NCBI GenBank assembly: GCA_002167435.2
Contig: NHBR02000119.1
Span: 62,001 to 126,000 of the forward strand
Length of the DNA: 64,000 bases
Reading direction: 5' to 3'
From: Allomuricauda sp. TMED12
GTDB taxonomy: Bacteria; Bacteroidota; Bacteroidia; Flavobacteriales; Flavobacteriaceae
Shown here: piece after piece, positions 53,610 through 63,462 of the stretch
Numbering within the stretch: the stretch's first letter is position 1
Layout of the letters: each line of letters starts with the position of its first letter
Position numbers and translations under genes: made by a program
Notes under the pieces: generated by a model
Database searches by the model: none
What the model saw: only the letters and a program-made list of their open reading frames with translations
Told to the model about the DNA's origin: nothing

Positions 53610-56600
53610 ATGAGAAAAAAATATTTTCTAGGAATTGCGCTCTTAGCAATGGTTCCATTAATGGCTCAAGAGGGCACACTGCTTTTACGGGAGCCTACCC
53701 TCACCAATAATGCCGTAGCATTCGTATATGCCAATGATTTATGGAAGGCACCACTTACCGGTGGTACCGCCCAACGCCTTACAAGTGGCTTGGGAAATGA
53801 ATCAGATCCGAAATTTTCCAAAGATGGACAGTGGATTGCTTTTACCGCAGAGTATGATGGTAATAGCGACGTCTATCTTATCCCGGCATCAGGCGGCACC
53901 CCAAAACGTATTACATTCCATCCTTCGATGGATGAAGTTCAAGGCTGGACACCGGAAGGAAATATTCTTTTTAGGTCGACACGTAACGCAAGACCGACCA
54001 TGACCAGTCAGTTCTTTACGGTATCGCCGAATGGAGGATTGCCTCAAGCATTGGAGATTCCCCGAGGAGCCTATGGCAGCATCTCAGCAAATGGTTCCCA
54101 TATTGCCTATACGCCAATTACTTCGTGGGACCCAGAATGGCGTAATTATAGAGGTGGACAGGCTATGCCTATTTGGATCGTGGACCTGAGCACCTACGAA
54201 CTGACCACCACCCCACAATTAGATCAAGAACGGCATTTGTATCCCGTATGGTCTGGTGACAAGGTCTATTATTTATCCGAGCGGGATTATACCAGCAACA
54301 TATGGAGTTTTGACATTAACACCAAGACAGAGGAGCAAATCACCTTTCATAAAAAGTTTGATGTAAAAAACTTAGATGCATTTGGAGATCAACTAGTTTA
54401 TGAACAGGGAGGGCAATTGCATCTATTGGACCTAACTACGAAAGAAAGTCAACCATTGACCATCACAGTTAAGGGTGATTTAAACTTTAGCCGTGAGCGC
54501 TGGGAAGACGTAACGGCCGACGCCGTTACCAATCCCAATATTTCCCCCAATGGGAAAAGAGCCATTTTCGAATATCGGGGTGACATCTTCACTTTCCCTA
54601 AAGAAGAGGGAAGTTGGCGAAACCTAACACAATCTTCCGGGGTGGCTGACCGCTACCCAATATGGTCGCCTAAAGGAGATAAAATCGCATGGTTTTCCGA
54701 TGCCAGTGGCGAATATCAATTAGTGGTGTCCGATCAGTATGGGCAAAACCAAAAATCGTATCCTTTGGAAAATCCCACTTTCTATTTTAAACCGGATTGG
54801 TCTCCAAACGGGCAATATATTGCCTATACCGATACGGATTACAATATGTGGTATATTGATTTGAAAACAGGCAACGTCACAAAAGTGGACACGGACCGCT
54901 ATGCCCATCCCAACCGTACTATGAACCCCGTTTGGTCACCAGATAGCCGTTGGATTACCTACGAAAAGCAACAAGACAGTCATTTTAAGGCCATTTTTGT
55001 TTATGATACTCAAACTGGAAAAACGGTTCAAGTAACTGAGGGAACTGCAGATGCCACAAGTCCTGTATGGGATGTATCAGGAGAATACCTTTACTTTTTG
55101 GCCAGCACCGACTACGGGTTGGCATCAGGTTGGTTGGACATGAGTTCCTATGACCCAAGTATCACCCGAAGTTTATATGCATTGGTGCTTAGTGCTTCCG
55201 GCAAAGCTCCCAATCTCCCTGAAACTGATGAAGAAATGCCTCAAAAAGAGGAAGAAGGGAAAGATAAGGGTTCAAAATCAAAGAAAAACGACAAAAAGGA
55301 AGATGAGGAAGCATCGGTAAAACCTGTCCTTATCGATTTTAGCAACATACAGGATAGAGTGGTTTCCCTTGACCTTCCTGCACGCAATTATCAATTTTTA
55401 CAACCTGGTACAGAAAAAAAGGTGTTTGTAGCTGAGACTATTCCAAACGAAAGAGGCCTCAAAGTACACAGCTATGATGTAGCCGAGGAAAAAGCCACCG
55501 ATTTTACCGATGGTATATCAGCTATGGTTACATCCGACTCAGGAGCATATGCCCTCTTGAAAAAAGCAAGTGGCTGGATGATCACCGAATCCAAAGGAGC
55601 ACCTAAGCCAGAGGACAATCTCAATATCGATGCGAAAATCAAGGTTGACCCCCAAGCGGAATATGCCCAAATCTTTAAAGAAGGATGGCGTTACATGCGC
55701 GATTTCCTCTATGTAAACAATGTGCACGGGGCGCCTTGGGACAAGGTTTATAGCTGGTATCAACCTTGGATCAAACATGTAAGGCACAGAACCGATCTTA
55801 ATTATGTTGTGGACATACTTAGTGGTGAAGTCGCTATTGGACATTCCTATGTTTCTGGTGGGGATATGCCCAATGTGGACAGGGTCCCTGTTGGTCTTCT
55901 GGGAGCTGATTTCGATATAGTTGATGGCCACTACCAAATCAAAAAGATATATACCGGGGAACAATGGAACCCTGATTTGCGTTCTCCTTTGGCCATGCCC
56001 GGTTTAGATGTCAAGGAAGGAGATTATCTTATGGTAGTTAACGGAACCCCACTTACGGCAGACCAGAACATTTATGAATTACTGGCCCAGACCGCGGATC
56101 GGACGATTAACATTACCGTGAATGGTACACCGAGCATGGCCAACGCCAAAATGGTTACCGTGAAACCAGTGGCCAATGAGTACCAACTACGCTATATGGA
56201 TTGGGTGGAAAGCAATAGAGACAAGGTCGACAAACTATCTAATGGAAAATTAGCTTATGTGTACATTCCCAATACTAGCGGCAACGGTTTTAGTAGCTTC
56301 AACAAATATTATTTTTCCCAACAGGACAAAAAAGGAGTTATTCTGGATGAAAGAAACAATGGTGGAGGCTCGGCAGCCGATTATATGATAGATATTATGG
56401 CTCGTGAACCTATTGGATATTTTAACAGCAAGGCGAACGATAACCGACCATGGACAAGTCCAATTGCGGGTATCTGGGGTCCAAAAGTGATGATCATCAA
56501 CGAACGGGCAGGCTCTGGAGGTGATCTATTGCCCTTTATGTTCAAAGAAAAGGATTTAGGTACTTTGGTAGGCACCAGAACCTGGGGAGGTCTTGTCGGT

Positions 56601-56888
56601 ACATGGGATACACCTCGTTTTATTGATGGAGGCCGAATGGTGGCACCCCGAGGTGGTTTTTACAACACCAAAGGTGAATGGGATGTTGAAGGAAAAGGAA
56701 TTGCCCCGGATATAGAAGTAATACAAAGCCCAAAAGAAATCGTAAAGGGAAAAGACCCTCAACTGGAACGAGCCGTAAAAGAAGCCTTGCGACTTTTGGA
56801 AACCGAAGAATTTATAATGAAGCCCGAACCTCAAGCCCCTGTGAGATGGAAACGGCCTGAAGGGTACGACCAAGAAGGCAATGACTAA
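53610..56888 (+). CDS. Tricorn-like S41 family peptidase, exported
   Basis: 1092 residues with a signal peptide (FLGIALLAMVPLMAQ). It has N-terminal PD40-type beta-propeller blades (about 20-530, for example KFSKDGQWIAFTAE, WSPNGQYIAYTD), a Lys/Glu-rich insert near 545-570, a helical segment, a PDZ domain (about 760-850, GLLGADFDIVDGHYQIKKI) and an S41 catalytic domain with the nucleophile serine in NERAGSGGDLLPF. This is the tricorn-protease layout, here periplasmic, for degrading peptides into short products. It is monocistronic, ending at a terminator. Confidence 0.92.
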   Translation: MRKKYFLGIALLAMVPLMAQEGTLLLREPTLTNNAVAFVYANDLWKAPLTGGTAQRLTSGLGNESDPKFSKDGQWIAFTAEYDGNSDVYLIPASGGTPKRITFHPSMDEVQGWTPEGNILFRSTRNARPTMTSQFFTVSPNGGLPQALEIPRGAYGSISANGSHIAYTPITSWDPEWRNYRGGQAMPIWIVDLSTYELTTTPQLDQERHLYPVWSGDKVYYLSERDYTSNIWSFDINTKTEEQITFHKKFDVKNLDAFGDQLVYEQGGQLHLLDLTTKESQPLTITVKGDLNFSRERWEDVTADAVTNPNISPNGKRAIFEYRGDIFTFPKEEGSWRNLTQSSGVADRYPIWSPKGDKIAWFSDASGEYQLVVSDQYGQNQKSYPLENPTFYFKPDWSPNGQYIAYTDTDYNMWYIDLKTGNVTKVDTDRYAHPNRTMNPVWSPDSRWITYEKQQDSHFKAIFVYDTQTGKTVQVTEGTADATSPVWDVSGEYLYFLASTDYGLASGWLDMSSYDPSITRSLYALVLSASGKAPNLPETDEEMPQKEEEGKDKGSKSKKNDKKEDEEASVKPVLIDFSNIQDRVVSLDLPARNYQFLQPGTEKKVFVAETIPNERGLKVHSYDVAEEKATDFTDGISAMVTSDSGAYALLKKASGWMITESKGAPKPEDNLNIDAKIKVDPQAEYAQIFKEGWRYMRDFLYVNNVHGAPWDKVYSWYQPWIKHVRHRTDLNYVVDILSGEVAIGHSYVSGGDMPNVDRVPVGLLGADFDIVDGHYQIKKIYTGEQWNPDLRSPLAMPGLDVKEGDYLMVVNGTPLTADQNIYELLAQTADRTINITVNGTPSMANAKMVTVKPVANEYQLRYMDWVESNRDKVDKLSNGKLAYVYIPNTSGNGFSSFNKYYFSQQDKKGVILDERNNGGGSAADYMIDIMAREPIGYFNSKANDNRPWTSPIAGIWGPKVMIINERAGSGGDLLPFMFKEKDLGTLVGTRTWGGLVGTWDTPRFIDGGRMVAPRGGFYNTKGEWDVEGKGIAPDIEVIQSPKEIVKGKDPQLERAVKEALRLLETEEFIMKPEPQAPVRWKRPEGYDQEGND

Positions 56889-56892
56889 AATT

Positions 56893-56920
56893 AAAAAAGG
56901 CACCCAATCGGTGCCTTTTT
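56893..56920. terminator. Bidirectional terminator after the tricorn-like gene
   Basis: GGCACC (56899-56904) and GGTGCC (56910-56915) with flanking A6 and T5 extend to an 11-bp stem around a 5-base loop. It serves the tricorn-like gene and the convergent gene at 56944. Confidence 0.9.
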
Positions 56921-56943
56921 CATTCCTTTTCATAGCTTAATAA

Positions 56944-57507
56944 TCAATTGCCAAAACTGTTGGCCAATCGTGGTTTTTGACTTTTGCTCCCCATAAACAA
57001 ATCCGTAAGCGGTTTAAAGTGTCGCTTCCACTGGTAGGGAGCAAAGTCAAACCATAATTTTACTTCGGTAGCGTTTCTTTCCTCCACCGTAAATCCATCT
57101 TCGATTTGAAAATCAAGTCGGTCGAATGAATTGGCGGATTCAGCTACCCCATCCTGATAAATGAACTGATTGCCCCAACCTGCCATGTAAAACCGCAATG
57201 CGGTGTATTTACCTTCGGGCAAAGAAAGTACGCTTTTGGAACGTATAAAGTTTCCAGAAGCTATTCCTTTTAGGGAAACAGGGTTCTGACCAGGAAAATC
57301 AATTATAAAATACTCATTACCATCCTCATTGATTGCTGAGAACTTGGTAATGTTAAGGGACATTTCTGAAACATTGAGCGCCTTGGCGGCCTCATTTCGC
57401 AAGATCAACTCCAATCCATGGGTTTCGGCAGCATACTTTGCTGTCATTACACTAGGTATGTATGGAACTGTTGACCACATTGTTGGATAAAAATTCGTAT
57501 TCTTCAT
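56944..57507 (-). CDS. Protein of unknown function
   Basis: 187 residues from the ATG at 57507; a longer frame from 57537 is less likely. It has no signal peptide or membrane helix and looks alpha/beta, rich in aromatic residues (YTALRFYMAGWGNQFIYQDG, VKLWFDFAPYQWKRHF). I do not recognise the family. It stands alone between the terminator and the GH2 gene, which is divergent across about 175 bases. Confidence 0.75.
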   Translation of the reverse strand: MKNTNFYPTMWSTVPYIPSVMTAKYAAETHGLELILRNEAAKALNVSEMSLNITKFSAINEDGNEYFIIDFPGQNPVSLKGIASGNFIRSKSVLSLPEGKYTALRFYMAGWGNQFIYQDGVAESANSFDRLDFQIEDGFTVEERNATEVKLWFDFAPYQWKRHFKPLTDLFMGSKSQKPRLANSFGN

Positions 57508-57682
57508 AGCTATTGTATATAAATTATACAGGTGCAAAGTTGAGGCAGTTTTATTGTCTCGACGTCCAATAGATTATCCAGTTTATATGCTCAATTAACC
57601 TAAAATTGAATTTTTAAGATATTTTTTGGTTAAAATGACATAAATCGCAAGTTTTCTATCTTTAGAAACCGAACATAAGCAC

Positions 57683-59515
57683 ATGAAAAACATCTTTTTA
57701 GGCTTACTAACTGTGTTGGCCTGCAGCACCAACCTCTGGTCACAAGACACCGACGCTCTTTTGATTAACACCCACAACAGAAAAACCACGTCGCTCAATG
57801 GCGCATGGCACTACATTGTGGACCCGTATGAAAATGGATATTACAACTATCGTTACGAGCCTTTTGACCAACAGGAGCAACCTTCTGCCAATGCCTATTT
57901 TACGAATACAAAACCAAAAAGTCCTTCAGATTTAATTGAATATAATTTTGATGAAGCAGATACTTTGCAAGTACCAGGTGATTGGAACACACAAAAAGAA
58001 AAACTCTATTATTACGAAGGCACTATTTGGTATAAGAAATCTTTTGATTACTCAAAGGTTAGCGACAAAAACAGGGTATTCCTATATGTTGGAGCAGCCA
58101 ACTACAAAACCGAAGCCTATTTAAATGGTAAAAAGCTGGGCACCCACATCGGTGGTTTTACCCCTTTTAATTTTGAAGTGACCCACTTCTTGAAGGAAAA
58201 GGACAACTTCATCATTTTTAAAGTGGACAACAAACGAACCAAGGAAGGTGTTCCTACCCTGAACACGGATTGGTGGAACTACGGAGGCATTACACGAGAC
58301 ATAAAACTTATTGAAACCCCGTCAACTTATATTGGAGATTATTTTGTCCATCTGGATACTGAAGATAATACCATCATTACAGGTGAGGTCAATTTGAGAG
58401 GTGGGGAGAATTTGGCACTGGAAATCTCGGTAGAAATTCCTGAACTGCGCATCAAAAAGAAATTGACGACGGATGTTTCAGGTCGAGCAGTTTTTGAAAT
58501 CAAATCAAAGAAAATTGAATATTGGTCTCCCGAAAATCCAAAGCGTTATAACGTTTCCTTTACAACAAATAACGAAGAGCTTCAGGACCAAATTGGTTTC
58601 CGAACCATTACCACACAAGATGATGACATCCTCCTGAACGGGGAACCCATTCTTTTAAAAGGCATCAGTCTACACGAAGAAAGCCCGATTACCAAAGGCA
58701 GGGCCAATTCTAAGGAAGATGCCGAGAAAGTTCTGGGCTGGATTAAAGAAATGGGTGGAAATTATGTCCGCCTGTCGCATTATCCGCACAACGAGCATAT
58801 TGTAAGACTGGCCGATGAAATGGGAATTTTAGTCTGGGAGGAAAATCCAGTGTATTGGACCATCCAATGGAATAATCCAGATACCTACGCGAATGCAAAA
58901 AATCAATTGTTGGAAATGATTCAAAGAGATAAAAACCGTGCTGCCGTAATTATCTGGTCCATGGCCAACGAGACCCCTGTAAGTGATGCAAGAAACACCT
59001 TTCTGACCAAACTTATTAAAACCGCGAGAAAGACCGACCCAACCCGATTGATCAGTGCAGCATTGGAACAAAGTAGTGACCCGAACAACCCCGACATCAA
59101 ACATATTGATGACCCAATGGCAGATGTGGTGGATGTACTCAGTTTTAACCAATACCTGGGTTGGTATGGGGGTACGCCCGAATCTTGTAGAAATGCACAA
59201 TGGGAAATAAGCCAGAACAAACCAGTGATTATTTCGGAGTTTGGTGCCGGTGCCAAACAAGGTGTACATGGAGATAAAAATGAAAGATGGACCGAAGAAT
59301 ATCAAGAATACCTGTACATAGAAACCTTGGCCATGTTGCAAAAAATTGACCAATTGAGTGGAATGTCACCTTGGATTTTGGTCGATTTCAGATCACCAAG
59401 AAGACCGCTTCCCCATATTCAAGATGATTATAATCGAAAAGGATTGATTTCCGAGGATGGTAAAAAGAAAAAGGCCTTTTGGGTGCTCAAAGAATTTTAT
59501 AATGCCTGGGAATAA
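57683..59515 (+). CDS. Glycoside hydrolase family 2 enzyme (beta-glucuronidase-like), exported
   Basis: 610 residues with a signal peptide (MKNIFLGLLTVLACSTNLWSQ). Order: jelly-roll sugar-binding domain (about 25-210), Ig-like domain (about 215-300) and TIM barrel (about 305-605). The acid/base glutamate is in WSMANETP near 428 and the nucleophile glutamate in ISEFGAG near 518. GNYVRLSHYPHNEH is the beta-glucuronidase/galactosidase substrate loop. It probably releases uronic acids or galactose from polysaccharides in the periplasm; specificity is not decided. It precedes the TauE-like permease gene by 58 bases. Confidence 0.92.
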   Translation: MKNIFLGLLTVLACSTNLWSQDTDALLINTHNRKTTSLNGAWHYIVDPYENGYYNYRYEPFDQQEQPSANAYFTNTKPKSPSDLIEYNFDEADTLQVPGDWNTQKEKLYYYEGTIWYKKSFDYSKVSDKNRVFLYVGAANYKTEAYLNGKKLGTHIGGFTPFNFEVTHFLKEKDNFIIFKVDNKRTKEGVPTLNTDWWNYGGITRDIKLIETPSTYIGDYFVHLDTEDNTIITGEVNLRGGENLALEISVEIPELRIKKKLTTDVSGRAVFEIKSKKIEYWSPENPKRYNVSFTTNNEELQDQIGFRTITTQDDDILLNGEPILLKGISLHEESPITKGRANSKEDAEKVLGWIKEMGGNYVRLSHYPHNEHIVRLADEMGILVWEENPVYWTIQWNNPDTYANAKNQLLEMIQRDKNRAAVIIWSMANETPVSDARNTFLTKLIKTARKTDPTRLISAALEQSSDPNNPDIKHIDDPMADVVDVLSFNQYLGWYGGTPESCRNAQWEISQNKPVIISEFGAGAKQGVHGDKNERWTEEYQEYLYIETLAMLQKIDQLSGMSPWILVDFRSPRRPLPHIQDDYNRKGLISEDGKKKKAFWVLKEFYNAWE

Positions 59516-59573
59516 GTCAGGAATTAAATACCGTAAAAAGAGTAACTTTCCTTTTATAGCTGATAGATAAACC

Positions 59574-60311
59574 ATGAAGATTAGTTACATTTTTTTATTG
59601 CTGGCACTGGTAGCTGAAATTATAGGAACCATTGGTGGTTTTGGTTCTTCGGTATTTTTTGTGCCTCTGGGCAACTTTTACTTTGATTTTTATTCGGTGC
59701 TTGGTATGACGGCCATTTTTCACCTTTCCAGTAACGTCAGTAAGATTTTCTTGTTCAAAAAAGGATTGGACAAAAAATTGTTGCTCTACATTGGCGTTCC
59801 TTCGGTAATCTTTGTAATTGCGGGAGGATTTCTATCCAAAATAGTGGATAGCGGTTCACTCGAAATTATATTGGGGGTCTTTCTGGTCGTGTTCAGTCTT
59901 TTGTTCCTCATCAAAACTGAAATCATAGTGCTTCCCAATAAAAGAAACTCTGTAATCGGGGGAGCACTATCAGGTTTCTCTGCAGGGCTTTTAGGTACGG
60001 GCGGTGCCATTCGAGGGCTGACCATGGCCGCTTTCAACTTGGAAAAAAGTGCCTTTATCGCCACATCGGCCTTTATCGATTTCATGATTGATTTTTCGCG
60101 AACCTTTGTCTACTATGAAAATGGCTACATCGGCAAACAAGAATTGACCTATTTACCCTTTTTGTTCGCCATCGGATTGATTGGCACCTACTTGGGAAAG
60201 CGAATATTGCATTATATCCCTCAGGACAAATTCAGAAAAATTAGCTTGATATTAATTCTGCTAATCGGACTGGCAACCATTACCAAATTGGGATTTGACC
60301 ATTTGGGCTAA
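59574..60311 (+). CDS. TauE/SafE family (DUF81) membrane permease
   Basis: 245 residues with about seven to eight transmembrane helices. The N-terminal repeat begins AEIIGTIGGFGSSVFFVPLG and the second half repeats the pattern at GALSGFSAGLLGTGGAIRG, the duplicated TauE/SafE motif. The family moves sulfite, sulfoacetate or other organosulfur anions; the substrate is unknown here. Its last 4 bases overlap the end of the convergent marR gene. Confidence 0.9.
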   Translation: MKISYIFLLLALVAEIIGTIGGFGSSVFFVPLGNFYFDFYSVLGMTAIFHLSSNVSKIFLFKKGLDKKLLLYIGVPSVIFVIAGGFLSKIVDSGSLEIILGVFLVVFSLLFLIKTEIIVLPNKRNSVIGGALSGFSAGLLGTGGAIRGLTMAAFNLEKSAFIATSAFIDFMIDFSRTFVYYENGYIGKQELTYLPFLFAIGLIGTYLGKRILHYIPQDKFRKISLILILLIGLATITKLGFDHLG

Positions 60312-60754
60312 TTTTCCTCATAGTTCTCCCCAATTTTGTCCAACACCTTTAAAAATGTTTCAAATTCGGAATCATCAATGTCCTGTAGCGCCAATTTTCT
60401 CAATTGAAGTGCACTGGGTAAGGTCAAGTCCAAAATTTCCTGTCCTTTGGAGGTCAGTTCCAGTTTAAAACGCTTTTGATCACCCTTAAAACGGGTTTTG
60501 GAAATCCAGCCTTTGCGCTCCAGACCACCAATAACCCTAGAGGTTGTAGCCCTATTCCGAAAGTTTTCGTTTACAATGTCGCGCTGACTGGCATTCTCTC
60601 CCAGTTGATATATTTGGTAAAGAATCACCCATTGCTCAATGGTCGTATCCACACCAAGCTCATCAAATTTGCGTAAATACGCTTTTTGAATCTTACGGAG
60701 CACCAAATCCAAATGGAACCCCATCCCCTGTATTTCATCTATACGATTGAGCAT
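60308..60754 (-). CDS. MarR family regulator of the homogentisate pathway
   Basis: 148 residues with the winged helix of MarR (EQWVILYQIYQLGENASQRD, then NFRNRATTSRVIGGLERKGW, wing FKGDQKRFKLELTSKGQEI). It is divergent from hppD, and a 15-bp inverted repeat overlaps the hppD -7 element, so it is probably a repressor relieved by a tyrosine breakdown product. The ligand and control are inferred from position. Confidence 0.88.
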   Translation of the reverse strand: MLNRIDEIQGMGFHLDLVLRKIQKAYLRKFDELGVDTTIEQWVILYQIYQLGENASQRDIVNENFRNRATTSRVIGGLERKGWISKTRFKGDQKRFKLELTSKGQEILDLTLPSALQLRKLALQDIDDSEFETFLKVLDKIGENYEEN

Positions 60755-60875
60755 TTTTTAAAGAATAGCCACAAAAATAGGGATTCCGATTTTGTCAGCT
60801 CGAAGTCATCAGAATACAGCATAAACTTTAACTCAATTTTCAGTCAACAAAATCGTTTTCGTATCTCAAAATTAT

Positions 60876-60883
60876 TATTTTTG
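60876..60883 (+). promoter_or_regulatory. -7 element of hppD
   Basis: TATTTTTG matches TANNTTTG. The -33 match is weak (TTTTC about 17 bases upstream). The start codon follows 49 bases after the element, so the leader is about 45 bases. Confidence 0.6.
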
Positions 60884-60895
60884 TTGCACCAACAA
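60881..60895. promoter_or_regulatory. Putative MarR operator at the hppD promoter
   Basis: TTGTTG-CAC-CAACAA is a perfect inverted repeat with a 3-base centre. It overlaps the last three bases of the -7 element and the expected start site, so binding would block hppD transcription. Confidence 0.6.
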
Positions 60896-60932
60896 CAAAA
60901 TAAAACTGAACAATAAAAACTTAAAAATAATC

Positions 60933-62066
60933 ATGGAGACATCAACACTTCCAAAAGACAGAAATACATCCGAAGATTTTATGCCCATTAATGGGACCGA
61001 CTACGTCGAATTATATGTGGGCAATTCCAAACAAGCAGCTCACTTTTACAAAACAGCCTTCGGATTTCAATCCTATGCGCAAGCAGGTTTGGAAACTGGA
61101 TTGAAAGACCGTGAAAGCTATGTTGTAGTGCAGGATAAAATTAGATTGGTACTTACCTCTCCACTTAAAAGTGGAACCGAAATCGGAAAACATATCGACA
61201 AACACGGTGACGGTGTTAAAGTTGTGGCACTTTGGGTGGATGATGCTGCCCAAGCCTATAACAATGCCATGGAAAGAGGGGCAACATCCTACATGGAGCC
61301 CAAAATCGAAGAGGACAAAGATGGAAGAGTGGTACGTGCTGGAATTTATACCTATGGTGAGACAGTTCATATTTTTGTGGAACGTAAAGATTACAACGGC
61401 ACCTTCCTACCTGGCTTCAAAAAATGGGACACTCCAGATTACAACCCAGAACCAACAGGGCTAAAATTTGTAGATCACATGGTGGGTAACGTAGGATGGA
61501 ACAAAATGAACCATTGGGTAAAGTTTTATGAAGATGTTATGGGCTTCAAGAACATCCTATCTTTTGATGATAATGATATCTCGACTGAATATACTGCATT
61601 AATGAGTAAAGTGATGAGTAACGGGAATGGTCGAATAAAATTTCCTATCAACGAACCTGCAGAAGGTCAGAAAAAATCACAAGTTGAAGAATACTTGGAT
61701 TTTTATGAAGACGAAGGAGTTCAGCACATCGCCGTGGCCACGGACGATATCATTAAAACCGTTCGTGATTTAAGAAGTCGAGGCGTGGAGTTCCTAAGAG
61801 TTCCTGCCACCTATTATGATGCAGTTACCGACCGTGTTGGTGAAATTGATGAGGACATTGCGCCATTGAAAGAACTGGGCATCTTGGTAGACCGCGATGA
61901 TGAAGGATATTTGTTACAAATCTTCACTAAGCCCGTAGAGCCTAGACCAACAATGTTCTTTGAAATTATACAAAGAAAGGGTGCACAGTCATTTGGAAAA
62001 GGGAATTTTAAAGCATTGTTCGAGGCCATAGAGCGAGAGCAAGAGCTTCGAGGTACATTGCATTAA
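60933..62066 (+). CDS. hppD: 4-hydroxyphenylpyruvate dioxygenase
   Basis: 377 residues, two VOC-fold halves of the HPPD type. The iron ligands can be placed in FVDHMVGNV (His), GVQHIAVATDDI (His) and FFEIIQRKG (Glu), and the C-terminal GNFKALFEAIEREQ helix closes the active site. It converts 4-hydroxyphenylpyruvate to homogentisate in tyrosine breakdown. It is the first gene of the pathway operon, preceded by the MarR operator and followed by a 16-bp hairpin before hmgA. Confidence 0.96.
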   Translation: METSTLPKDRNTSEDFMPINGTDYVELYVGNSKQAAHFYKTAFGFQSYAQAGLETGLKDRESYVVVQDKIRLVLTSPLKSGTEIGKHIDKHGDGVKVVALWVDDAAQAYNNAMERGATSYMEPKIEEDKDGRVVRAGIYTYGETVHIFVERKDYNGTFLPGFKKWDTPDYNPEPTGLKFVDHMVGNVGWNKMNHWVKFYEDVMGFKNILSFDDNDISTEYTALMSKVMSNGNGRIKFPINEPAEGQKKSQVEEYLDFYEDEGVQHIAVATDDIIKTVRDLRSRGVEFLRVPATYYDAVTDRVGEIDEDIAPLKELGILVDRDDEGYLLQIFTKPVEPRPTMFFEIIQRKGAQSFGKGNFKALFEAIEREQELRGTLH

Positions 62067-62082
62067 TAATTGTAAATTAAAG

Positions 62083-62124
62083 GTGTCAAATTTTGAGTAC
62101 AATCATAAACTCAAAATTTGACAC
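62083..62124. terminator. Perfect 16-bp hairpin between hppD and hmgA
   Basis: GTGTCAAATTTTGAGT (62083-62098) and its exact reverse complement (62109-62124) are separated by 10 bases. There is no T-run on the + strand, so this is not a typical terminator; it may protect the hppD message or be an RNA-processing or attenuation site. Confidence 0.6.
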
Positions 62125-62146
62125 TTAATCCTTAAAAACGAAAGCA

Positions 62147-63304
62147 ATGCCTATTTATCATAAACTTGGCAAAATCCCGCAAAAACGGCACACCCAATTC
62201 GAGAAGCCCGATGGCAGTCTCTATTACGAGCAGCTTTTCGGCACTATCGGATTTGATGGGATGTCCTCGCTTTCCTACCACGTTCACCGACCTACTCAGG
62301 TCAAGGAAATTGGCAAAGCGTTGGATGTGAGCCCAAAGATTGCTGTGGAAAAGAACATCACTAGCCGAAAGTTCATTGGTTTTGATGTAGCCCCCAAAGA
62401 CGATTTCCTTGAGGCACGGGAGCCCTTATTGGTGAACAATGATGTTCACGTGGGATTGGCCGCACCCAGAAAATCCGTTACCGACTATTTTTATAAAAAT
62501 GCCGATGCGGACGAAATGCTCTTTATCCATAAAGGGTCAGGGACACTGAAAACCTTTCTGGGCAACATTCCTTTTGAATATGGAGATTACCTCATCATTC
62601 CACGTGGGATGATTTATCAAATAGAATTTGACACAGAAGACAACCGCATCTTATACGCCGAGTCTTTCCATCCTATTTACACCCCAAAACGCTATCGCAA
62701 CTGGTTCGGGCAACTTTTGGAGCACTCCCCTTTCTGTGAACGTGACTACAAATTACCGCAGGACCTCGAAACTTTTGATGAAAAAGGAGAGTTTTTGATG
62801 AAAATCAAAAAACAGGGTATGCTGCACCAACTGGTTTATGCCTCGCATCCTTTTGATGTGGTAGGATGGGATGGTTACAATTACCCCTATGGATTTTCCA
62901 TTCATAATTTTGAACCTATTACCGGGAGAGTTCACCAACCACCACCAGTGCACCAAACTTTTGAGACAGGTGCTTTTGTGGTTTGTTCGTTCTGTCCGAG
63001 GTTGTATGACTATCATCCAAAGGCAATTCCAGCACCGTACAATCATTCCAACATAGATTCGGATGAAGTGTTGTACTATGTGGATGGTGATTTTATGAGC
63101 CGAACCGGTATTGGCCCCGGTTATATTTCGTTACATCCAGCAGGTATTCCCCACGGACCGCACCCCGGTACTTACGAAGCTAGTATCGGTAAAAAAGGCA
63201 CGGAGGAACTGGCGGTGATGATCGATACCTTTAAACCCTTACAGGTTACAGAGAACGCTCTCAAAATTGATGATGGCAAGTATTATAAATCGTGGCTGGA
63301 GTAA
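62147..63304 (+). CDS. hmgA: Homogentisate 1,2-dioxygenase
   Basis: 385 residues, the short bacterial form. The cupin ring-cleavage domain shows HQPPPVHQTFETGAFVVCSF and YDYHPKAIPAPYNHSN, which carry metal-binding and catalytic histidines, and the N-terminal cupin IPRGMIYQIEFDTED. It opens homogentisate to maleylacetoacetate. It follows hppD by 80 bases and precedes fahA, completing a central block of the tyrosine pathway. The maleylacetoacetate isomerase is not in the window. Confidence 0.95.
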   Translation: MPIYHKLGKIPQKRHTQFEKPDGSLYYEQLFGTIGFDGMSSLSYHVHRPTQVKEIGKALDVSPKIAVEKNITSRKFIGFDVAPKDDFLEAREPLLVNNDVHVGLAAPRKSVTDYFYKNADADEMLFIHKGSGTLKTFLGNIPFEYGDYLIIPRGMIYQIEFDTEDNRILYAESFHPIYTPKRYRNWFGQLLEHSPFCERDYKLPQDLETFDEKGEFLMKIKKQGMLHQLVYASHPFDVVGWDGYNYPYGFSIHNFEPITGRVHQPPPVHQTFETGAFVVCSFCPRLYDYHPKAIPAPYNHSNIDSDEVLYYVDGDFMSRTGIGPGYISLHPAGIPHGPHPGTYEASIGKKGTEELAVMIDTFKPLQVTENALKIDDGKYYKSWLE

Positions 63305-63321
63305 ATTTTACATAATTGAAT

Positions 63322-63414
63322 GTTATTTCGATATGAGCGAAGCGATTGGGAAATCTTATTTCCAGATTTCTCACCTTGATTTCGACTGTGCTCAATCTGA
63401 CAGCTCGAAATGAC
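63322..63414. repeat. Interspersed imperfect inverted-repeat element
   Basis: Ends GTTATTTCGA and TCGAAATGAC are inverted with one mismatch, enclosing GAGCGAAGCGA, a GGGAAATCTTATTTCC hairpin-like core and TTCGACTGTGCTCAATCTGA. From memory, elements with CATTTCGA...GAGCGAAGCG...AAATCT are dispersed in flavobacterial genomes. Only one copy is seen here. Confidence 0.6.
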
Positions 63415-63462
63415 GAAAAGATAAGATTCCCGTTTTCAAGGGAATGACATATAACACAATAT

